DNA of 64,000 nt from positions 1 through 64,000 of the forward strand of contig JACYXH010000435.1 of the NCBI GenBank assembly GCA_026745465.1. The letters are read 5' to 3'. The notes beneath the pieces are model-generated. The model was not told where the DNA came from and did not search any database. It saw nothing but the letters and a program-made list of their open reading frames with translations. The translations under genes and the position numbers were made by a program. Of this stretch, positions 48,283-60,446 are shown in pieces. The DNA comes from Lota lota. Its lineage: Eukaryota; Chordata; Actinopteri; Gadiformes; Lotidae. How positions within the stretch are numbered: the stretch's first letter is position 1; each line of letters opens with the position of its first letter.

Positions 48283-49356
48283 ATGGATAGACTGTTGTCT
48301 AAAGCTTATTACGACCCCGCCGGGGCTGGTGCTTATGGGGGTGTTAATAAACTACGAGCGGCCCTTAAAAATAGCAAGGGTCAGATACCTCCTCTAGACT
48401 ATATCAAGAAATGGTTATTGAAACAAGACGCCTATACTCTGCATACCCCATCTGCGATACATTTCCGTAGAAACAGAGTATTGGTTAGCGGTATAGATAA
48501 ACAATTCCAGGCTGATCTAGTGGATATGACGGAGTATTCAGTCGAAAACGATGGCGTGCGTTTTCTGCTGACATGTATCGACGTGTTTTCAAAATATGCG
48601 TGGGTGCGTTGTTTACCATCCAAGAGTGCTAATGACGTCAGCAAAGCTTTTGGAGATATTCTCAAAGAAGGCCGTGTCCCCGAGAAACTGCAGACCGACG
48701 CTGGAAAAGAATTTTACAACAAAATGTTTCAGCGGTTGCTAGAGAGGCATAACATTAAACATTTCTCTACATATAACGAGACTAAGGCCTGTATAGTCGA
48801 GCGTTTCAATAGGACTCTAAAAACAAACATGTGGAGATATTTAACGGCCGCTAACTCCAAACGGTATGTGGATAAACTACAGGACATGGTTCATGCTTAT
48901 AACCACTCATACCATAGATCGATCAAAATGACACCTGTCAGTGTCGTTAAAGATAATGAGACACGTGTATTTAACAATCTCTACAAAACAAATCCGGAAA
49001 CTAAGATAGTGTTCAGGTATGATGTTGGCGATACGGTTCGAATTTCAAAAGTCAAAGCGACATTTGGAAAGGGCTACAAACAGACATATACAGATGAATA
49101 TTTTACAATATCAGAGAGACTTTCAAGACATCCTCCGGTTTATAAGTTAAAAGACTATGGCGGTGATACTGTGCAAGGCACTTTTTATGAAAAGGAGATG
49201 CAAAAAGTGATTGTGACAAAAACTAAAGAATTTAAAATAGAAAAGATTATCGATAGAAAAAAGGTGGGGCGTAAGAATATGGTATTAGTCAAATGGTTGG
49301 GGTGGCCGGAGGTTTTCAATTCATGGATATCTGAGAAGGTTATAGTCCCCACGTGA
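48283..49356 (+). CDS. Polinton retroviral-type integrase with chromodomain
   Basis: 357 aa from ATG 48283 (MDRLLSKAYYDP). Catalytic DDE residues lie in QADLVDM, QTDAGKEF and CIVERFNRT. The C-terminus is a chromodomain-like stretch (KIEKIIDRKKVG...LVKWLGWP...SWISE). Role: strand transfer of the element ends into host DNA. Usual length and order for Polinton INT; looks whole. Confidence 0.92.
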   Translation: MDRLLSKAYYDPAGAGAYGGVNKLRAALKNSKGQIPPLDYIKKWLLKQDAYTLHTPSAIHFRRNRVLVSGIDKQFQADLVDMTEYSVENDGVRFLLTCIDVFSKYAWVRCLPSKSANDVSKAFGDILKEGRVPEKLQTDAGKEFYNKMFQRLLERHNIKHFSTYNETKACIVERFNRTLKTNMWRYLTAANSKRYVDKLQDMVHAYNHSYHRSIKMTPVSVVKDNETRVFNNLYKTNPETKIVFRYDVGDTVRISKVKATFGKGYKQTYTDEYFTISERLSRHPPVYKLKDYGGDTVQGTFYEKEMQKVIVTKTKEFKIEKIIDRKKVGRKNMVLVKWLGWPEVFNSWISEKVIVPT

Positions 49357-49414
49357 AGAGAAACAGGTGTCAGTATAGCCTGTGACACAGCTGCGACACA
49401 GCTGTGACGGGATA

Positions 49415-50200
49415 ATGCACTCTCTGAAGGAGGCTGATGGGGGTTTTTATGTGACCCTAGCAAGTAATGCCTCTGCATCGATCTATCCTCAAAATAGAAT
49501 ATGGAATTTTAAAACTAAACTAGCAAAAGCTATACAGACCAAACAACCCTACGAGGTAGGGCTGATTGAAGTTCAGTACCCCACCAGATGGAAAAGCTTC
49601 CCTGCTTCAGACGCCATAGCAACAGTTGTGAACGGCAAATTAAGAGGGAGGATGGACGTGTCACTAACTGTTGGCTTCTACAACACCATTGCAGCGCTTT
49701 TAAAGGAAATCAACACATCTGTTGCAGAACAGGTTTCTTTTGGTACCCTGATACTCCAACATAATGGTATTAGAAACCATGTATACATCGAAGGCGATGG
49801 GTTCATGGGTATTGCCTTTAAAGGAAAACTGGCCACTATCCTGGGTTTCAAAGAAGGTGTGGTTATGTACCCTGTTGATAAGCCACGCGTGACCTACACA
49901 CCCTATCCTGCCGACATCCACGGAGGCAGCTATAATATGTTTATCTATAGCGACATTGTGGATCATCAACTTGTAGGAGACTATTACGTACCGCTGCTAA
50001 GGTGTATTAATACCACCGACACAAGCAAGAAATACAGCATTCGGATATACGATCGGCCACATTACGTTCATATGTCCCGAGATACTATTGGAGACATTGA
50101 AATTGATCTAAAGTGTGACCAGAACTTGAATATTCCATTCATTTACGGTAAAGTGATCATCAAACTGCATTTTAGACCCATAAAACAACAGCGATACTAG
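49415..50200 (+). CDS. Polinton penton-type minor capsid protein
   Basis: 262 aa from ATG 49415 (MHSLKEADGGF). The features SIYPQNRIWNFKTKLAKAI and YEVGLIEVQYP are typical of the single-jelly-roll minor capsid protein of Polintons. Located between integrase and major capsid gene, as usual. Looks whole. Confidence 0.8.
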   Translation: MHSLKEADGGFYVTLASNASASIYPQNRIWNFKTKLAKAIQTKQPYEVGLIEVQYPTRWKSFPASDAIATVVNGKLRGRMDVSLTVGFYNTIAALLKEINTSVAEQVSFGTLILQHNGIRNHVYIEGDGFMGIAFKGKLATILGFKEGVVMYPVDKPRVTYTPYPADIHGGSYNMFIYSDIVDHQLVGDYYVPLLRCINTTDTSKKYSIRIYDRPHYVHMSRDTIGDIEIDLKCDQNLNIPFIYGKVIIKLHFRPIKQQRY

Positions 50201-50214
50201 CACACTTTTGGAAG

Positions 50215-50676
50215 ATGGGCTATAGACCGCCTTACGATGAGGGAAAATACGTCCAATATTACGTAAACCAGGCAGGGAGCGGTTTGCCTGGCTATATTGG
50301 CAGCAGCACACAGTATGGAGCCGGCATCGGGGGGATGTTCCGCAGCCTCTTCAGAATGGCTATGCCTTTGTTCAGAAGGGGTGTGAGCATAGCCAAACCA
50401 CATTTGAAAGCGGCTGCCAGAAACATTATAGGAGACGTGATGTCAAATATAGCACATGCATCAACTGCTCAGCAACAGCAGGGGTCAGGCATGGTTGCTT
50501 CTTTCGATAGGCCTACTAAATATCCACCTACGAACGGTGGGCGGGCCCGTGCACCTAAAAGACGCCGAAAACAGAATAAAACAGGGGTCGTTGGTAGAAA
50601 AAGGGCAAAACCCAAGAAAAGCAAGAAGGCATCAAATCGTCACTTCAGAGGAGGTGCTAACGATATATTTCTTTAG
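50215..50676 (+). CDS. Polinton small basic capsid-associated protein
   Basis: 153 aa. Gly-rich amphipathic part (GAGIGGMFRSLFRMAMPLFR) then a strongly basic tail (APKRRRKQ...KRAKPKKSKK). Resembles in style the core/membrane-active proteins (pVI/pX class) of adenovirus-related elements; exact family unresolved. Confidence 0.65.
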   Translation: MGYRPPYDEGKYVQYYVNQAGSGLPGYIGSSTQYGAGIGGMFRSLFRMAMPLFRRGVSIAKPHLKAAARNIIGDVMSNIAHASTAQQQQGSGMVASFDRPTKYPPTNGGRARAPKRRRKQNKTGVVGRKRAKPKKSKKASNRHFRGGANDIFL

Positions 50677-50701
50677 ACCGAATAATCCGTACTGAATACC
50701 A

Positions 50702-52009
50702 ATGGCTCTACTCCACCGAATGTCAGAAGAATGCGTCAAGAGTGAACTGGATCTTTTCACTCTACCGTTAACACAGACGTCGATAGATAAATGTACCTAT
50801 GTTGAAATACCACCGCTATCAGCGATAACAGATAGCGGGCCCATAGAGTTCTTTGTATCAGCCAGCAGCGAAGACTATATGGATCTAAACAACACATATT
50901 TGCATCTCAGGGTCAAGATTACTAATCCTGATGGAACAGACTTGGCCCTGCCGGCCGAGGTGGGCCTGATCAACTACCCTGGATGCACACTATTCTCACA
51001 AGTGGATATTACGCTGGGTGATAGGCTTATTACCCAGTCGTCAAATACCTATCCTTATCGCGGTATTATAGAATGCTTGCTAAACTATGGCAACGGTACA
51101 CTGGAGACCCAATTTGGATGTGGACTATTCAGCAAAGACACAAGCGGTCACATGGATGACCGTTCCCCAACAGGAGATAATGCTGGATTAACCAATAGGG
51201 CTGCCTATACGACTGCTAGCCGTATAGTTGACCTGATAGCTCCTATACACGCAGATATGTTTTTCCAGGAGAAACTATTGATTAACGGCGTTGATCTCCG
51301 CATGAGATTCATTAGAGCAAAAAACAATTTCTGTCTTATGGCCGCTGGTAATCTGGAATACAGAGTCTCTATAGTGTCTGCCAGTGTCTTTATTAAAAAA
51401 GTTTCTATAGCGCCAGGCGTCAAGTTGGCTCATGCCAAAGCGTTGACACAAGCCAACGGGAAGTACCCCGTTGATAGGGTATGTCTTAAGAATGTATCCA
51501 TCCCTGCTGGCACTAGAATATGCAATCAGGACAATCTGTTTCTAGGGCAGATTCCGAAGATGATTATTATAGGATTTGTAGAAAACGAAGCATTCACAGG
51601 CAGTTATGCTAGGAATCCCTTCAGATTTCAGCATTTCGATACAGATTTCTTAGCTCTTTACTGTGATGGACAATCATTTCCAGCTAAACCTTTTCAACCT
51701 GATTTTAGAAACGATCTGTATACCAGAGAATATTTCCAGCTTATTCAGGCCACAGGCCGTCAGCTGAAGGATAGGGACATTGCCATTGATCGCAAAGAAT
51801 TTGGGAATGGTTATACGTTGTTTTGTTTCAACCTTGAAGCAGATGAAGGATGTGGACAACACGTCTCGCTTGTCAGAACAGGCAACGTAAGGCTTGAAGT
51901 ACGATTCAGCAGAGCTCTGCCTATAACCGTCAATTTAATTTGTTACGCAGTCTATGACTCTATTATAGAAATATCGAACAGACGGCAGGTGTTACTGGAC
52001 TATTACTAA
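50702..52009 (+). CDS. Polinton major capsid protein (double jelly roll)
   Basis: 435 aa. Position between the basic protein and the protease, plus signature stretches (FFVSASSEDYMDLNNTYLHL, AHADMFF-like IHADMFFQEKLLINGVDL), match hexon-type Polinton MCP. Expected to form the capsid shell. Looks whole. Confidence 0.88.
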   Translation: MALLHRMSEECVKSELDLFTLPLTQTSIDKCTYVEIPPLSAITDSGPIEFFVSASSEDYMDLNNTYLHLRVKITNPDGTDLALPAEVGLINYPGCTLFSQVDITLGDRLITQSSNTYPYRGIIECLLNYGNGTLETQFGCGLFSKDTSGHMDDRSPTGDNAGLTNRAAYTTASRIVDLIAPIHADMFFQEKLLINGVDLRMRFIRAKNNFCLMAAGNLEYRVSIVSASVFIKKVSIAPGVKLAHAKALTQANGKYPVDRVCLKNVSIPAGTRICNQDNLFLGQIPKMIIIGFVENEAFTGSYARNPFRFQHFDTDFLALYCDGQSFPAKPFQPDFRNDLYTREYFQLIQATGRQLKDRDIAIDRKEFGNGYTLFCFNLEADEGCGQHVSLVRTGNVRLEVRFSRALPITVNLICYAVYDSIIEISNRRQVLLDYY

Positions 52010-52020
52010 AAACGGTTGTA

Positions 52021-52539
52021 ATGAATACTATCGAGCTAACAGCTGTTGGTCTGAAGATTGCCCGCAAGGCTTCTTTTCTGGGTGTCGTGGCGAGCAACCA
52101 CCTGCCTAGAGCCGTTCATCAGTTACCTGCTATGTTGGTGGTTAATACCGATCCGTCATATTTAGATGGTGCACATTGGCTGGCTATATACATTACAGCC
52201 CAAAGACATGGATACTTTTTTGACTCCTATGGCAACCCACCTACATACTCGGAGTTTCCTGTAGCCATACACCTGTTTCTTAAACATAACTGTAGCGATG
52301 TAATTTATTCTGCACAACAGGTTCAGGATCATCTAAGTACAGCATGTGGACAACATTGTGTATTTTTCTTGTTTAATATGCAAAGAGATGTATCCTACCA
52401 GACGTATTTGAGCCTGTATGACGATAATCTACCCCATAATGATAAAATGGTATATGACTTTGTTAATCGGATACAATCTAATGTTTGTAATGAACATCAT
52501 TTAAGTGTGTCCAGTCGTGTCGCAGTGTGTAATATGTAG
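52021..52539 (+). CDS. Polinton adenain-type cysteine protease
   Basis: 172 aa. Catalytic His in GAHWLAIYI, Asp in FFDSYG, and Gln/Cys in the ACGQHCVFF block, the arrangement of adenovirus protease. Expected to mature capsid proteins. AATAAA follows at about 52553. Looks whole. Confidence 0.9.
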   Translation: MNTIELTAVGLKIARKASFLGVVASNHLPRAVHQLPAMLVVNTDPSYLDGAHWLAIYITAQRHGYFFDSYGNPPTYSEFPVAIHLFLKHNCSDVIYSAQQVQDHLSTACGQHCVFFLFNMQRDVSYQTYLSLYDDNLPHNDKMVYDFVNRIQSNVCNEHHLSVSSRVAVCNM

Positions 52540-52736
52540 CATGTATTTTGAAAATAAAAAGACACGGTAGACAGGCAAATATTGTGGTTATTTGATTTTA
52601 TTCAAGCATGAAACACATTACATCCAATGACATAATAATAGTAATAGAAAACACCTTAATATACAGCCAATGACATAATAATAAATAATAATAAAAACAC
52701 ATACCAATATAAAAAAACAAAAATAAAAACTTTAAA

Positions 52737-53567
52737 TCAAAAATTCAGCCATTCACTCATTTGCTGATTAGGGGAGCTAAAAGGGGGCCCTGTTTCCTTA
52801 AGTATACTCCTCTTTCTTCTTTTTCTTGATACAGACTTTGATTGTTCAACACTCCTTATCTCAGGTGTAGCGCCATACCTACTGCCTAGGATAGACACCC
52901 CTGATTCTGATGCATCAACACTATCCAATACAGGGTTGTTCTTATACAGGCTAATAATCTGTCTTAGTCGTTTACTAGGTATAGAGGTTGTTGGTACATT
53001 TATAGAGGCTAAAGATTTAAAAAAAGCATTCCATCCATGGGGTCTGGCAGAGTCTAAAATAGTGTAGGGGGCCGTAACATTCCTTAACAAATCATACAAG
53101 TGAGACCCCTTTATAGTCTCTCCTTTTATTACAATTTCACCCCTGTTGGTCCACGATACATCTTTAGACTTCTTCAAGGATTCCAATATATACACGGCGT
53201 TTCTCTTGCTTTTTGGCGGAATATGTTTCAACACGTCATCAAAAATATGATCAGCACCATCTCCGTCAACACGGACCTCTGTATGGCCGACATGACCCCC
53301 TCCCCCCTCATCAGACAGTGATAGAGTCAAACCCCCTTTCTCCTGTTCCCCTTGTTTTACCATTGCTAAATAACGTTGTAGAACAGCCCCATACTTTTTG
53401 GCTTTTTCATGCAGGTCATCATCCGGTATGTTCAACACCTTCTCCATAGCTTTATCCAATTCATTTTCAGCAGTCTGTCTAACAGAATCGCGCTGGCTGG
53501 TATGCTTTAAGGCATCTAGTTGATGCTGAGGAACTAGATACATCTTCTGAGCATGCTCCATAATCAT
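52737..53567 (-). CDS. Polinton conserved structural-type protein, unassigned
   Basis: 276 aa, first of the minus-strand block converging on the protease. Opens with MIMEHAQKMYLVPQHQLD, charged helical middle, then HLYDLLRNVTAP and RPHGWNAFF, motifs I associate with a conserved but poorly named Polinton/adintovirus protein. Basic SVSRKRRKRS near the C-terminus may be a nuclear-localisation or DNA-binding patch. Confidence 0.6.
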   Translation of the reverse strand: MIMEHAQKMYLVPQHQLDALKHTSQRDSVRQTAENELDKAMEKVLNIPDDDLHEKAKKYGAVLQRYLAMVKQGEQEKGGLTLSLSDEGGGGHVGHTEVRVDGDGADHIFDDVLKHIPPKSKRNAVYILESLKKSKDVSWTNRGEIVIKGETIKGSHLYDLLRNVTAPYTILDSARPHGWNAFFKSLASINVPTTSIPSKRLRQIISLYKNNPVLDSVDASESGVSILGSRYGATPEIRSVEQSKSVSRKRRKRSILKETGPPFSSPNQQMSEWLNF

Positions 53568-53575
53568 AAGAGAGG

Positions 53576-53908
53576 TTAACCACCTCTTGAGAAAAGGCTG
53601 GTAATCAAGGGTATTGCAACACCCAACAATGGCAACAAAAACCCCCCGATCTGATTAATAAGTATTTTCTTTTTAGAGATCAACACCTTCTTACTAGCCA
53701 GCAGCCTGATGTCCTTTTTTTGTTTCTGCAGTCTTTTGTGCATACGGGGGGACAACGGTATCCGGCCTTGTAAAATGTTCAAAGCTATTTCACACAGAGC
53801 TTTGATAAAATCATCGTTGGCTGTACGTAGAATAACTTTCCGTAGAGCTGGCGGTGCTTTATATAACAGCTTCAGACGGTCACTGTTTCTGGTTATGCGT
53901 GACGACAT
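53576..53908 (-). CDS. Polinton small protein with C-terminal hydrophobic helix
   Basis: 110 aa. Basic helical first two-thirds (MHKRLQKQKKDIRLLASKK), then INQIGGFLLPLLGVAIPL, a Gly-containing hydrophobic segment suggestive of membrane interaction. Sits between the ATPase and the preceding gene with short spacers. Seen in many Polinton-like elements; function inferred. Confidence 0.6.
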   Translation of the reverse strand: MSSRITRNSDRLKLLYKAPPALRKVILRTANDDFIKALCEIALNILQGRIPLSPRMHKRLQKQKKDIRLLASKKVLISKKKILINQIGGFLLPLLGVAIPLITSLFSRGG

Positions 53909-53921
53909 TGTTTATAGCTAA

Positions 53922-54600
53922 TCACTTTAACGGCTGGGTGTAGACAACTTGTCGGTCCGATAAAATAGCTGTTCTAAGCCTCATGTGGTCAGGTGTCTTG
54001 GCTTTAAAGTCAACTAACAAATAGCCATAAGGTAAACAAGTAGCATTGTTAAAGGACTCCACAAAATACTTTGTCTTACAAGGAAACATCTGCCTAGCTA
54101 TTAACAAAATCTGATGTTTGTCACGTGGGTTTTTAAACAATACCATGTAATTTGTGTTTAAACTTATTGTTCTACTAGCTTTACCTTGCATGAATGAATT
54201 CTGTACCAGATACATACAGCTTAGGTTACGATGGTGTACATATTTGGTAAAAACCTGTTGAACCTCTAAATTATTGCTAGCATCATTCATCAAGTCATCA
54301 ATAATGAGAAGATTTCTCATATGAGGAGGCAAGAGTGTATCATCGCATAGAGATGCGGGGATCCCCTCCACAAAGTGAATGACCCTTATTTTTAACAATT
54401 CGTCATACATAGGTTGCCAACATGAATAAATGTAGACTATACGGTCAATCTTTTCTGAAAATATCCGATCGGCGTTTTCGATCACGGTTTTGACAAAGTA
54501 GGTCTTTCCGCTGTTTGAGGGACCTGATACCACCATGCTGAATGGATGCTGAAGCCGGGGGTCAAACATTTCACCCTCTCCCTTCTTCTGTCTAGTAGCC
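53922..54600 (-). CDS. Polinton FtsK/HerA-type packaging ATPase
   Basis: 226 aa from MATRQKKGEG. Walker A GPSNSGKT and Walker B LLIIDDLM. Expected to pump genome into the capsid. The start overlaps the 3' end of PolB by a few bases. Looks whole. Confidence 0.9.
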
Positions 54601-57600
54601 ATAAGGAAGTGTGGTATAATCATCAAAGACCCTGCGCTTGTTGTAAACCACACGAAGGCGTTTAATCACCGTGGCGTTTTTAAGCTGGAGCCTCTTCTTA
54701 TCCCTCTGTATGGTATCTACTTTGGTGATAATCTCTCTGTCCATAGGCTGATGTGTCACAAAACCGTGTACTAAACTCGTGAGTGTCTGTTGGGTGACAA
54801 CTTCAGCATTTTTAGCATTTAAAGTAACACCCTTGCATTTGATGGCTGTCTTGTTCTGGTGCGTGTGGTAGGCATAGCATTTAGGACCTGTAGAAACATA
54901 CTCTGTGATGTAATCTTCCTGCTCAGTGTCAAACACTTCCCCATCGTTTAGCTCATCAGTCAAGTCCCCCAGGTATGGGCCTGTAGGAGGCACCGCTTCA
55001 CCCCTGCCAGAAACAAAAATGATACTGTCTGTGTCACAGTAAAGGACCCGCTCTTGCAGTTTTTCTAGAAGATCGTATAGCATAAGCCTAGCGTGGGCTG
55101 TAGTCACAGCCCCCACAACCACGTTAACATCTCGAGCCCTAGAGAGTCGTGCATCTATGTGTTTCCACTGCACCATAGCGATGTCATCAGAGATGAAGCA
55201 AAAGTGACTGACATGATAGCTGTCGCTGAACATTAGTTGGGTAAACCTTTCAGGCTCAGAAGTTAACTCACATGTCGGTAGATCTGTGCGCAACGAAAAG
55301 CGACCCCACAAACTGTTCAGAATTAGCTTGTTACAACTACGCATGGCTTTGTTTACGATCATGTTGCCCAGATCTAACCGAATGCCTTCCTTTGCATAGT
55401 AGTTTGCCACATACAACTGACGTTTCGCCTAAGTGTCCACTGTGCTGGGGTATCCTGAAGCCTCCTGCTTACACTTTAGAAACGTTTTGACATAGCCTTT
55501 AAACAAATCATCCGACTGTTTAGGGTAATGCCACACCTCGTGCATCTGTGTTATCAGATACCCCTTTTCAACAGCCTTCTGCAGCTCGAAAGACACCCAC
55601 GTGCCAGTCAATGCCCTCTCATCACAGCTGTGATGGCATTCGCTAGTCTGGTTTAGATTGTCTGTACATGTGCGACAGAGGGGGAACATCAACTTCCCGT
55701 TGCATCTGTATGGTAAAACAGGGTGGTATAGACCTCTAGGGGGCAGCACAGTACATTTAACAATACCAAAATATTTGTCAATGGACTCAAAATCTCTGAA
55801 GATGATTTCAGGATGCCCTACAGGATAAGGACAGCGGGCCTGCACAGTAGGGTAGAGTGATGTGAAGTCATAATAACGTATTTTCTCACCAGGCTCAATC
55901 TTGTGGTACAACTTGATGGCGTTTGTGCGCCCCCCATAGAGAGAATCACGAGGATCGATCCTACTCTGGAGCTTCAGAGTCGACAAAAATGTCTGCAGCT
56001 CAGCATCATCTTTTTTCTGTCTACTCCACTCGCATTCCCAGATGACAACAACACTTAAGTCATGATCTCTTTTGAGGGCAGAGACTTTGAACGTAAATTG
56101 CCTTCTCATCTCACCATAGGTGATCTTTGTGACAGGGTTAACATGAGACGATTGGTAACATTGTTCACAGCCGTGATAGAAACATCCTGCAAACTCATAG
56201 GCCGTGTGTGTGTTTGGGGCATATCCATCAAGGAAGAAGGGGCCATATTGAACTTCACCCTGATTGAGAGCATGATGAATATCCAGTTTATGGATATGGG
56301 ACAGATATTCTAGCCACTGTATGGATACATTAGAGTATGTCTTGTGCTGTTTCACATAGACGCCATCGTATGTCAATGCCAATGTGTTCTTTGGTAAAAA
56401 CGATGTCTTGTATACGGCCATACATGCTGATGCCAGAGTGGTGTATGCAAAAGGATCAACTTCTGCACATGCCATGAAACTCTCTCGGTAGATTCCACAT
56501 GCTTTGCGCAGAATCACCACGTCGTTGACCCCGTAACGACGCAACTCCTTCTGGAAGTTGAAGGTACGGTGACACACTGTGCTGTACCAGGTGATGAATT
56601 TAACCTTATCATCAGAAGTCATTGTGTCAAAACCATAATACGAGGCATCGGGGTAAGAACCTATGTAGAACTCATGCTCCCTGGTGTTGAATTTATGTGG
56701 AAAATAGCCTTTTACCACGTCATCAAAACCAAGAGCAGACGGCGTTTTAGCCAGACTCATGGGGAGAAAGCTAAACGAGTCGATCCATCTCTGCTGGTAT
56801 GTCTTATCAATCATTAGGATAACTCTACTGCCTCGCATGGTCAGTAAGGGCTTAATACCCTGTTTGGTTAAATAATCCAACATGATGTAGCTGTCAAATC
56901 CAGATGCATTGTGTGCTATGAACGTATGATATTTGTATCGTTTTGTTCTATAGCGCTTGACAAACTTTGCAACACAATCTACACCACTAGCATACCACTT
57001 CTGCCCCTCAAACGACATAGCTGACACAAAGTGTGCTTCGTGTCTATCCTCATGATAGCGTGTCTCAAAATCATAAAAAATGTAATTACTTTTTGGGGGT
57101 TCAGAAGTAAGAGGCTGAATGTAGCACTCATGATCTGTATCACTGATTAGATCTTCACCACAATGCTTGCACTTTTCTGTACAACACCGATGGGCAGGGC
57201 CATCATCAGTAGTCTTACTACGGGCTACAAGATACTGTCTACAACACTAGTCGCAATACTTGGCTTGGTTACAGGGTACTATGCCGTATGCTGCTGACTT
57301 TTGTTTGTGAGTGTCATAACAGTGCTTTGAACGACAAATACGACAACAATCCTTACACTTTATCGTACTGCCTCCTCGCCCGTTACATACTGTCAAGCAG
57401 ACATTGCAGTACAATGAACATTTGTGCATTTGAACTGACTGACATGTTTTGTAACAATATTCACACACATGTTGTGCACCGAAGAAAGCGGTCTTGTTTT
57501 CTATGAGATGGTAGTGGTTGTCATGTAGGTACAGCCAGATTGTTTTTGTGTGCTGTTCAGGACGGGTCTGAAACAAGTCTAGCTTCTTGAAAGTAGCATT

Positions 57601-58761
57601 GTGATGAAATATCAATATTTTTGCATCTATATGCTTCTCAAAATTGGATACATCAGAAAAACCAACCTGATGACGGGGGTCATAACCTAGGGCTGTGTGT
57701 AATTCTAGGGCATATGCCATTTTAGCCTGTTCAGACGCTGACCCCACTTTAGCCGTCAGCTCATCAGTATGAAAATGTGCTAAACATAGTGAGAAACACA
57801 GATTGTTGTGTGTGTTGTTGGGTGTGTGGAGACTTAGTTTTTTCTTGCGTATGATTTCGTCATAGGGTATGGATTTTAGCTTGAGACGGGTGCCCCCCCT
57901 TTTATTATGAGCACACGTGATAACAAACTCTAAGGCATCGTCTGTCAAACTTGTGTCATTACTCTGTATGACCAGGGCTATCTGTTCTAAAAACAAATCA
58001 GCATCGTAATCGTCCCCAACCGTGAGTACAGCCTGTACATCACTGGCCAGTGACGGTCCCCGCAGGGTGACGTTTAAAACGCTTCCACTATCAGTACTCT
58101 GAGTGCACTGTGTTATTACATCTGTCAGCCGCTCTCTGATAAAATTAGGCACTTCTTCTAAATTTTCCAGAGGGATGCTTCTTAGATCTACAGGCTGTCT
58201 AACCTCAAAACCATTAAAGTAGGGGAATGATTGTGTACGTGTCTCATCTCTAGACCCCTCATCGGAGAGAACACCGCCAGTCTGTATAAATACATCCTCA
58301 TTTACATCAGACATAGCATGCACATCATCATCATCATCATCAGACCTACATCCAACCTGTTTTGGATCTTGCTCTACACCCCTAGTGGCCACCACCACAT
58401 CAGTACCATCGTCGACACTATCACCGTTAGCACAGCTGTCGGCATACGTTGGACCATCCATACGCTCTATATGACGGCTTCTCTGGTCAGTTTTGGCTAT
58501 AGACTCTTGAGCCCTACTCATATACCCCTCCATCCTTTTAAAAACAGACGCATATAGCTGATCGGAAGGGAGTACCGAATCATGGTCGCAAAGCCTATGA
58601 TCCTGTTGGGGATCACAATCAAAACTACGCAGCATCTCCTCAAGACACGCATCCATAATGTTTCCATTCTCAACAACATCACTAGACTCAGGTACACTGC
58701 GTTTACATCTCTTCTCGGGGTTACCGTCTACAGATTTGAATTTTCTTTTTCTGGGGCTCAT
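54592..58761 (-). pseudogene. Polinton protein-primed DNA polymerase B, broken
   Basis: Long N-terminal region with acidic linkers and Cys/His clusters of zinc-ribbon type, then exonuclease and polymerase regions with RYYDFTSLYP (motif A) and YCDTDSI (motif C), and KLILNSLWGRF between them. Protein-primed family B polymerase of the Polinton type. Broken, with about two breaks. Confidence 0.85.
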
Positions 58762-59055
58762 GGTGTATTTATAGTTATTTATAATATATATATATATATA
58801 TAATTATATAATAAACAGTCTATATGTAACGCATGCCGGCACAACCAACCCCCCAAAAAATAAAATAAAAAATAAATAACAATAAAAATGAAAAATAAAA
58901 AATTCAACAACACCAATAATATTATTTTAAAACTATTTAATAAAAAAAAAAACGCCATACAAAAAGAAAAAAGCTGTACCAATAGTTAAAAAACAGATAT
59001 TTTTAATCCACAGTAATGTATTTCAAAATGCATCTGTATCAGACCTGATGCCTAT
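58762..59055. other. AT-rich spacer inside Polinton
   Basis: A- and T-rich with a short TA run at about 58783-58802; probable promoter side of PolB and polyadenylation side of the next gene. No gene seen. Confidence 0.5.
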
Positions 59056-59398
59056 TCACATGAGTCTCTTAAGCAGTGTGTTTTTTGCAATGTTTTTCTG
59101 CATGCCTTGGATGATTACCATCAGACCCTTAATAGTGGCGTTATGGTCACGCACAGTTTTAGCCACATGTACACCCTTGCTATAACGATGATGCATCATC
59201 TGTGCCTGTATATCAACACGATCACTTAAAACTTTCACCTTCTTTACCAGGACGTCAACAGTAGTAAGTAAATCAATCACCGTATTTCCCCGTATGTCAT
59301 ATAAAGACTTCAGCCTAGCATGGTCCAAGTTGCATTGCTCTGACCTGTTTTCTTGAGGCTGTGTAGCTTCTTGGACAGAATGCACAACAGAGTTGTTG

Positions 59399-59555
59399 TT
59401 GTTGTGGGTTATCGAGGGTCCATGGCCAGCCTGTCCATCCGGAGTAACTGCGTTTGTGACGCTAGGGGGCGCTGTGTCGTTGTGGGTTATCGAGGGTCCA
59501 TGGCCAGCCTGTCCATCCGGAGTAACTGCGTTTGTGACGCTAGGGGGCACTGTAG
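59399..59555. repeat. 78-bp coding tandem repeat
   Basis: Two near-identical 78-bp units within the right-end Polinton gene, in frame. Confidence 0.8.
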
Positions 59556-60281
59556 GTGCCGATGTCCAGTCTGCTCCAAATTCGTCACCCCAGAATCTGC
59601 TATTGTCGTCCGTCCTCGGGGGTTGGTCCTCTCCAAAGTCGTTGGCATCCCAGAATTTGATTTCTTCGTCCGTCCACAGTTCGGGCTGGGAGTTCAGATG
59701 AGCTCCACCATGGCCTGTGTAATCGTTATCTGTTCGAAACAAGGGATGAATATATATATATATATTAGTGTGTTATCTAGCGGAATAGTGAATAGTTTTA
59801 CAGTAAAATGGCTTACCGTGAGCTGCAGTCAGACAATGAGACACGTCTTGATGGTCTACCGGCTTCTCATGTACCACTTCATGAACCGAGGGTTCGCCAG
59901 CTCCAACGGGTTTGCTAGCGACTAGTGTTAGGATCTGTTGGATCGTGTCATCGGTTAGCTGTCCGTATCCCCTGCTTCTGATGGCTATTGGTGGAGGTGA
60001 TGTATTTGTTAAAACAGCTGCCCCTGTTTTTATACCTCTTACATAACGGGGACTGGACTGTTTAGCTGCATGAAAAAAGAGCATAAGACCAAAAGAAAAA
60101 CACATTAGAACAAAACACATATAGTTATAGCATCGCATAACAGCAGTTATCATTTATTAAACATAAAACATGTTTTGTTAGCTTACCACAGCTAGTAGAC
60201 GCCCCCTCGTTGGTTTTAAAGTTAGCCACCTTGGTATCAGCTCGTTGATTCTTCCTCACATACGGCGTATCAAACAAACCT

Positions 60282-60446
60282 ACCACATAACAGGTAACCA
60301 ATCAGTCACATAGTATATGCATGTATAAACGATAATGAATAGCATAATATTCGTAAATGTCAAACCTACCACATAACAGGTAACCAACCAGTCACATAGT
60401 ATATGCATGTATAAACGATAATGAATAGCATAATATTCGTAAATGA
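60282..60446. repeat. Two-copy direct repeat of about 83 bp
   Basis: AACCTACCACATAACAGGTA through ATTCGTAAATG occurs twice back to back near the Polinton right end. Noncoding. Confidence 0.8.

Noticed and set aside
55272-59925. Plus-strand frames opposite the Polinton minus-strand block
   Set aside because: Shadows of the polymerase and right-end gene; no independent signature.
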